From: Desulfobaccales bacterium
Lineage (GTDB): Bacteria; Desulfobacterota; Desulfobaccia; Desulfobaccales; 0-14-0-80-60-11
Length of the DNA: 36,801 nucleotides
Direction: 5' to 3'
NCBI GenBank assembly: GCA_030694005.1
Contig: JAUXZG010000143.1
Span: 1 to 36,801 of the forward strand
Part shown: positions 32,559 through 36,801 of the stretch, in pieces
How positions within the stretch are numbered: position 1 is the stretch's first letter
Layout of the letters: the number at the start of each line of letters is the position of its first letter
Translations under genes and position numbers: made by a program
Notes under the pieces: model-generated
Seen by the model: only the letters and a program-made list of their open reading frames with translations
Told to the model about the DNA's origin: nothing
Database searches by the model: none

Positions 32559-32734
32559 CTAGTGGTCTGTTTCATAATTAGCTGGACATTGATAAAAGCC
32601 ATTTTTCCCCCCTCCCCTGGTGGGAGGGGGTTAGGGGGAGGGGGAATTGCCGCAGTTTTCCACCCCCACCCTAACCCTCCCCCCTCAAGGGGGAGGGAAT
32701 TATAAGGCTACCTAATTATGATACACCCCACTAG
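32559..32734. repeat. MITE-like element with CTAGTG/TCATAATTAG terminal inverted repeats
   Basis: The left end CTAGTGGTCTGTTTCATAAT (then TAG) and the reverse complement of the right end CTAGTGGGGTGTATCATAAT (then TAG) are closely matched. The inside is a mirror pair of G/C blocks (CCTCCCCTGGTGGGAGGGGG and CCTCCCCCCTCAAGGGGGAG). It shares its terminal consensus with the 27068-27267 element and sits immediately upstream of the Cys/HTH gene start. Confidence 0.65.
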
Positions 32735-32802
32735 ATTGCAGAACTTGTGGTTGGGCCGGCAAGAGGCGGGCACGGAGGCCCGCCCCACCAATGCCGGGAA
32801 AG

Positions 32803-32825
32803 CACAGGCGAGACGCCTGTGCCAC
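32803..32825. repeat. GCACAGGCGAGACGCCTGTGC hairpin
   Basis: An 8-bp stem variant of the dispersed GCxxGG hairpin, followed by the shared CAC. It lies next to GGCGGGCACGGAGGCCCGCC (32766-32785), the inverted partner of the unit in the 1525-1667 element. Confidence 0.45.
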
Positions 32826-32880
32826 TAAAGGAGGGTAGCAGGGGAGGGGGCGGGAGGCCAGAACAGGCGGGAAGAATGAC

Positions 32881-32936
32881 GGGGGAAAAGGGGAAAAGGG
32901 GAAAAGGGGAAAAGGGAAAAAGGGAAAGGAAAAAGG
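32881..32936. repeat. GGGGAAAA tandem repeat
   Basis: Seven or so imperfect 8-base units alternate runs of G and A, decaying to GGGAAAAA and GGAAAAA at the right. It is a simple-sequence tract in the gap after the TPR gene. Confidence 0.7.
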
Positions 32937-32987
32937 CTACATGAATTGCTCAGGCAGAGTTTGGGGGCGGGAATAAAGCCGGGGCGG

Positions 32988-34109
32988 TCAGGGGGTACGC
33001 CGCAGTTGCGATTTCAGGTCCATGACTTCCTGGTCGCGGCGGTGATAGCTTATGTCGGTGATGATCTGTCGGGCCGTGGTAAAATGGGAGCGGGCCTCCT
33101 CCGGTTGGCCCTGGGCTATATAGAGACGGGCATATTCTAAATGGGCGTCAGCCTGGCAGAGGGCCATGCCGCCACGTTTGGCACGGGCCATGGCCTCCTG
33201 CAAGTCCCGGTGGGCATGGGGACAGTCTTCCCGGACGCGATAAAGCCCGGCTCGGGCCAGGAGGCCGAGCACAACAAAATCTTCCCTACCAGCCTGGCGC
33301 AAGGCCATTACCGCCTGGTCCAGTTGGATCGTGGCCAGGGTGAAGTCGGGGCTGCCTTCCGTCAGGACCTGCATCAGACAGGCCTGGCCCAGGGAGAGGT
33401 GATCCAGAGCGATAAAAATAAGCCAATGTTCTTTTCTTACTATCTCTATTGTTTCGGCGGTCCGCTCCTGTACCTCCCGGTACTGTCCCAGGCTCAGGAG
33501 TAGCTGGCAATACCAAAAACCACCCAAGGAGTAAAGCAAAGGATATTCAGGCTGGATTTGGCGTTGTATCTTCTCGGCCTGTTGGAAAAATTTCCGCGCT
33601 TTGATCAAGTGCCCTTGGTGGAATAACACCAGGGCAAGGTATGATCGGCAGATTATTTGTTCCAATTCGCAAGCGTTGTGATCAGCAATGTCTATGCCCT
33701 GGCGGGCGTAATTGCGGGCATGGGCCAGCCGGCCAAGAGTCAGGGAGAGGTCGCAGAGATTGCTGGCAGCGAGTGCAGCATTGGGCCACGATTTCTGGGC
33801 AATGTAAGCCTCCAATCCCGCCTGCATGGGCTCCACTGCTTCGGCCAGGCGGCCCATCCCTTGGAGACACATGGCGGCCTGGATCAGGAGGAAAGCCTTA
33901 GAACTTTCCCGGAGTTCGGCCAAGGGCCGCGCCCAGGGCGGGGCGAAAAAGTTGGCCAAGGCTGCCAAGTCTGCCCCAAAAGCCCCCAGATTATGGATAC
34001 TGAATTCTTTACCTTTCCTACAGATACGACGATAGTAAACCTCGTCCAGGGCCTCCTGGTGGCGGCCGGCCTGGCAGCCATGGGCCACCGCGGCGTAGAG
34101 GGGCAGCAT
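32988..34109 (-). CDS. TPR-repeat part of a frameshifted TIR-STAND-TPR protein
   Basis: This frame carries the C-terminal half of the gene that starts at 35805. Its native sequence continues upstream of the ATG at 34109 as ARLQAENPEAWRQAHRRLYE and EYYKTQAPEFPDTLEAMLPL, up to the break at about 34211-34218, so MLPLYAAVAHGCQAG is an internal methionine, not a natural start. The region is a chain of TPR-like helix pairs (MGRLAEAVEPMQAGLEAYIA; LGRLAHARNYARQGIDIADH; QGHLIKARKFFQQAEKI; QGQPEEARSHFTTARQI). In STAND proteins such repeats bind the trigger that releases the switch domain. It has no signal peptide or membrane segment. Confidence 0.8.
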   Translation of the reverse strand: MLPLYAAVAHGCQAGRHQEALDEVYYRRICRKGKEFSIHNLGAFGADLAALANFFAPPWARPLAELRESSKAFLLIQAAMCLQGMGRLAEAVEPMQAGLEAYIAQKSWPNAALAASNLCDLSLTLGRLAHARNYARQGIDIADHNACELEQIICRSYLALVLFHQGHLIKARKFFQQAEKIQRQIQPEYPLLYSLGGFWYCQLLLSLGQYREVQERTAETIEIVRKEHWLIFIALDHLSLGQACLMQVLTEGSPDFTLATIQLDQAVMALRQAGREDFVVLGLLARAGLYRVREDCPHAHRDLQEAMARAKRGGMALCQADAHLEYARLYIAQGQPEEARSHFTTARQIITDISYHRRDQEVMDLKSQLRRTP

Positions 34110-35805
34110 GGCTTCCAGGGTGTCGGGGAACTCCGGGGCCTGGGTTTTGTAGTATTCGTAGAGGCGGCGGTGGGCCTGACGCCAGGCCTCGGGGTTTTCT
34201 GCTTGCAGCCGGGCCCAAATATGCCCGGATGAGGGGGTGGCAGTCCAGGGTGTCAGGGTGGTCGGGGTCCACCGGATCCAGGAGCAGGGCCCGCCGGAGA
34301 TCTGTTAGGGCGTAGTGCCAGTCATCGGCGGAGAGGCCCGGAAATTTCTCGGTGAGGCCGGGGATGGGGGGCGGGGCCTTGATGGCATTGATAGCCTCCC
34401 CGGCGGCGGGGCGGTCGAAGAGGCCCAAAAGGAAAAGTATATCTAAGGCCGGTTTCCCGGCAAACCACCGGGCATAGGTGGCCATCATTCTCTGGGCGTG
34501 ACCGCCGTGTCCCTTTTCCTGCAGGACCTCTATCTCCCTGCGTTTGCGGATATCGCCGTGTTTGGCCACCGTCAGGTAGCTCCCCAACAGGGACAGGGCC
34601 AGGGCATGGCCCCTAAATTCCGACGCCGCCTGCTCCAATTCGCCCGGCAAGCCCAGGACGCCCAGGTCGGCCAGCAGTTGGGCCCCGGCCTCCGGGGAGA
34701 GACGGCCCAGGTCATGGGAAAGAACCGGGCCCACCGGAACCTGGTCACGGTCGGACGGAGTGAAAAGCTCGAGGTCCTGCACCGGCACCCGGGTGGTGAT
34801 GATACATAAGCCCAGGTTGGCGTAAGCCAGGCCGGTGAGCAGGCCGGCCAGTCCATCGTCCCTCAGTTTTCCCCCTGGTTCCCCCGTAACCGGAGGAGAC
34901 TGGAGGGGTTCCAGGCCGTCCAGGACGAGGAGGGTGCGGTGCCTGTTGATGCGTTCGGCCAGGCGGGTGCCCCGGTCCCAAGGCGAGCCTTGGGTGGGGT
35001 CGGGATCGCCGAACCATTCGAGGGCGTGGGCGATGACGGGGTCGGCGGTGGCCTGGGCCGCCTCCCGGCTCCCCTGGCTATAGAAGGAGACGCCGTAGAA
35101 ACGCGCGGCGCCGCGAAACTGTTGGGCTTGCATACTCAGGAGCCATTGCTGCACCAGGGCGGTTTTGCCCACCCCGCCGGGGGCCACCAGGGAGACGATG
35201 TTGATGGAGGGATTCTCCCAGGCGGCATCCAGCAAGGCCAGTTCGGCGTCCCGACCGACGAGACGGCGGTGGATCATGGCAGGGAGCCGGGGCGGGTGGA
35301 TATGGCGCGGCGGCAGGGGGACAAAGGTGGGGGGCGACGGGGGCAGACCGGCGCGGCGGCAAAGGTCGTCAACCTCCCGGGCGATGGCGAGGAGATGGGT
35401 ATCGATCTCGAATGCCGTGCCTCCGGACAAAGGGCGGCCGTCTTTGGGCCGGACCTGGAAACGGGCCAACCAGTCAATATCCTGCCAGGCGCAGGGTGAC
35501 ACAATAACCGAAAAAAGCCTGACCCCTTCGGCAGCACTACGCTTAAGCAGACGGAAAACTTCTTCTTTGAGGATGAAGTCGGAAGTGAGGGAATGCCGGG
35601 AAATCAGCAGCAGGGCGATGCTGGCGGCGTTCAGGGCTGTCTCGATCTCCTGATACCAGTCCTGGCCGGCATTGATCTGGCGGTCGTCCCAGGTTTGCAG
35701 ACGATCCTGGTACTCAAGCACCTTAAGGTGGCTCACCAGGTGGTCTTTCCAGGCCTCGTCCTTATGGCTGTAACTAATAAAGATGAGGGGCTGGCCAGCG
35801 GTCAT
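34018..35805 (-). CDS. TIR-NTPase (STAND) part of a frameshifted TIR-STAND-TPR protein
   Basis: Residues 1-130 are a TIR domain (PLIFISYSHKDEAWKDHL; QTWDDRQINAGQDWYQEIE; ALLLISRHSLTSDFILKEEV, where Glu81 fits the NADase position). A STAND NTPase follows at about 180-530: GRDAELALLD at its entry, Walker A APGGVGKT (208-215), Walker B TLLVLDGLEP (Asp296), the sensor-like LCIITTR and the switch motif DCHPLIRAYLG (521-531). After Gly531 the frame is wrong: the remaining 64 residues (PAASRKPRGLASG onward) are out-of-frame translation, and the native sequence continues in the other frame as the TPR part. Intact, the protein would be about 939 residues, the layout of NLR-like antiphage sensors. ATG 35805 has GGAG about 6 bases upstream. 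Confidence 0.82.
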   Translation of the reverse strand: MTAGQPLIFISYSHKDEAWKDHLVSHLKVLEYQDRLQTWDDRQINAGQDWYQEIETALNAASIALLLISRHSLTSDFILKEEVFRLLKRSAAEGVRLFSVIVSPCAWQDIDWLARFQVRPKDGRPLSGGTAFEIDTHLLAIAREVDDLCRRAGLPPSPPTFVPLPPRHIHPPRLPAMIHRRLVGRDAELALLDAAWENPSINIVSLVAPGGVGKTALVQQWLLSMQAQQFRGAARFYGVSFYSQGSREAAQATADPVIAHALEWFGDPDPTQGSPWDRGTRLAERINRHRTLLVLDGLEPLQSPPVTGEPGGKLRDDGLAGLLTGLAYANLGLCIITTRVPVQDLELFTPSDRDQVPVGPVLSHDLGRLSPEAGAQLLADLGVLGLPGELEQAASEFRGHALALSLLGSYLTVAKHGDIRKRREIEVLQEKGHGGHAQRMMATYARWFAGKPALDILFLLGLFDRPAAGEAINAIKAPPPIPGLTEKFPGLSADDWHYALTDLRRALLLDPVDPDHPDTLDCHPLIRAYLGPAASRKPRGLASGPPPPLRILQNPGPGVPRHPGSHAAPLRRGGPWLPGRPPPGGPGRGLLSSYL

Positions 35806-36152
35806 GCGGGGCTCCGAGACAGGAATGGTTGCCTCTTATGCTTCTCTGGTCCCTAATATTCTATTTATTGCGCCAGGGGGAGGGTAGATGTCAAAAGATA
35901 TTTACAAAAGAACAGACGCATGGGCTATTGAAAATTAAGGAATAGCCGGGGGCGGCTGTTCCACATAATAATGGAACACCGGCTGGAAGCCGGTGCCACT
36001 GGGCACTTGACCGATGGGCCTTTTTTGTTTATATTAATAAATATTTCTCTATGACAAGGTATGCCTCACACCACATCTCGAAAAATCTATGATTTTCCTT
36101 TCCTTATCCTGGCAGCCCGTATTTGCGGCCTGAGATATTTTCTGTAAAACTA
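35806..36152. other. Gap between the TIR gene and the tRNA promoter
   Basis: No gene is seen. ACACCGGCTGGAAGCCGGTG followed by CCAC at 35976-35999 is another dispersed hairpin. The rest is AT-rich from about 36020 on, leading to the tRNA-tuf promoter. Confidence 0.4.
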
Positions 36153-36181
36153 TTGACAAAGAATGTGGGGACTTGTAATCT
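36153..36181 (+). promoter_or_regulatory. Promoter of the tRNA-tuf operon
   Basis: TTGACA (36153-36158), a 17-base spacer and TAATCT (36176-36181) form a strong sigma70-type promoter about 45 bases before the first tRNA. TATAAA just after it is too far from the -35 box. Confidence 0.7.
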
Positions 36182-36233
36182 TATAAAGTTTAGACTTGGG
36201 CAGTTCTGGCCTTAAGGCGTGGGGGGTTGAGAG

Positions 36234-36308
36234 GCTGGCGTAGCTCAATGGTAGAGCGGCTGATTTGTAATCAGCAGGTTGCGGGTTCGAGTCCCATCGC
36301 CAGCTCCA
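36234..36308 (+). tRNA. tRNA-Thr (anticodon TGT)
   Basis: A full cloverleaf: acceptor GCTGGCG pairs with CGCCAGC, the D arm is AGCTCAATGGTAGAGC, and the anticodon stem GCTGA/TCAGC surrounds loop TTTGTAA. The T arm is GCGGGTTCGAGTCCCATCGC. A discriminator T and encoded CCA follow. Confidence 0.95.
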
Positions 36309-36331
36309 GGGAGGATCATATTTTTCAGTCT

Positions 36332-36416
36332 GGAGAGGTTCCCGAGTGGCCAAAGGGGACGGGCTGTAAACCCGTTGGCGCAGCCTTCGGAGGTTCGAAT
36401 CCTCCCCTCTCCACCA
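36332..36416 (+). tRNA. tRNA-Tyr (anticodon GTA)
   Basis: Acceptor GGAGAGG pairs with CCTCTCC. The anticodon stem CGGGC/CCCGT-type arm surrounds the loop TGTAAA, with GTA as anticodon. The long variable arm (GGCGCAGCCTTCGG) marks a class II tRNA, and the T arm is GAGGTTCGAATCCTC. Encoded ACCA ends the gene. Confidence 0.93.
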
Positions 36417-36429
36417 TTTCCCAAAGACG

Positions 36430-36505
36430 GCGGGAATAGCTCAATGGCCAGAGCGTCAGCCTTCCAAGCTGAGGGTTGCGGGTTCGAGTCCCGTTTCCCG
36501 CTCCA
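36430..36505 (+). tRNA. tRNA-Gly (anticodon TCC)
   Basis: Acceptor GCGGGAA pairs with TTCCCGC. The anticodon stem TCAGC/GCTGA surrounds loop CTTCCAA, and the T arm is GCGGGTTCGAGTCCCGT. Encoded TCCA ends the gene. Confidence 0.95.
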
Positions 36506-36511
36506 CTTAGG

Positions 36512-36588
<77 letters not shown>

Positions 36589-36656
36589 CTGAGTCAGGGG
36601 CCTGCCACTCGCCTGGGGGCGCTTAGGGGTTAACCAAAGTTGCGGAGAACTTAAAG

Positions 36657-36801
36657 ATGGCCAAGAAGAAATTTGAGCGCAAGAAGCCGCATGTAAACGT
36701 GGGGACCATCGGCCACATCGACCATGGCAAGACCACCTTGACTTCGGCCATAACCAAGCATTTGGCGAAGAAGGGGCTGGCCCAGTATATTCCTTTTGAC
36801 C
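36657..36801 (+). CDS. tuf: Elongation factor Tu, N-terminal part
   Basis: The gene runs off the right edge; 48 codons are visible. [20 protein letters not shown] and [17 protein letters not shown] are the unmistakable EF-Tu start, including the P-loop GHIDHGKT that binds GTP. GGAG lies about nine bases before the ATG at 36657. It sits behind four tRNA genes under what appears to be one promoter, so EF-Tu and the tRNAs would be produced from a common transcript, as in the tufB locus of enteric bacteria. The final residues visible are [11 protein letters not shown]. Confidence 0.97.
   Translation, partial: MAKKKFERKKPHVNVGTIGHIDHGKTTLTSAITKHLAKKGLAQYIPFD

Noticed and set aside
32881-32936. 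GGGGAAAA tandem tract as a CRISPR or origin iteron array
   Set aside because: The units are simple-sequence G/A runs of 8 bases without unique spacers or DnaA boxes.
34209-34225. TTTGGGC heptamer (minus strand) at the TIR/TPR break as a programmed -1 frameshift site
   Set aside because: It fits the X-XXY-YYZ pattern, but a -1 shift leads to the wrong frame; the TPR part needs a +1 (or -2) shift.

Overview
The window reads as chromosomal DNA of a GC-rich Gram-negative bacterium, most likely a Desulfobacterota/deltaproteobacterial anaerobe. This is inferred, not proven. The support is an LptF/LptG-type lipopolysaccharide export permease, a stand-alone SelA, an ABC-substrate-binding/hybrid-kinase pair, very repeat-rich intergenic DNA, and the order tRNA-Thr, tRNA-Tyr, tRNA-Gly, tRNA-Thr, tuf at the right edge. 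No plasmid, phage or rRNA genes are visible.

Left part (1-9275). A metallo-beta-lactamase-fold hydrolase runs off the left edge. It is followed on the minus strand by two small uncharacterised genes (one coiled-coil exported protein), a MITE-like repeat, an L,D-transpeptidase, an endonuclease/exonuclease/phosphatase-family protein and a dGTPase-like HD hydrolase. On the plus strand are an ABM-fold protein and then a probable signalling pair: an ABC_sub_bind periplasmic protein and a 927-residue hybrid histidine kinase.

Housekeeping block (9696-18624, plus strand): xerC, hslV, hslU, an AT-rich foreign-looking gene, argB, rsmE, a YhcC-like radical SAM protein, a VTT-domain membrane protein and an O-methyltransferase-like protein. 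xerC-hslV-hslU is a familiar bacterial cluster. Three copies of a roughly 200-bp repeat made of three consecutive G/C hairpins sit between genes of this block (hslV/hslU, argB/rsmE, yhcC/VTT). A truncated fourth copy lies at 18626-18698.

Minus-strand block (18699-23993): a TIGR01777-type SDR, then a two-gene operon of a PRC-barrel/MgtE_N/CBS protein and a divergent Nramp-family transporter whose metal-site motifs are not the canonical Mn/Fe ones. The operon has a long structured leader. Then comes a lytic transglycosylase.

Right part (24608-36801): ComEC with a decayed C-terminal metallo-beta-lactamase domain, a 54-residue FmdB-type zinc-ribbon gene, an LptF/LptG-family permease, an HU protein with a long terminator-ended 3' region, SelA, and an accessory zone. 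The accessory zone holds several unrelated MITE-like elements, a short Cys/HTH gene whose start region incorporates a dispersed repeat, and a TIR-NTPase(STAND)-TPR gene broken by one frameshift, which is the best candidate here for a defence gene. The window ends with a strong sigma70-type promoter, four tRNA genes and the start of tuf.
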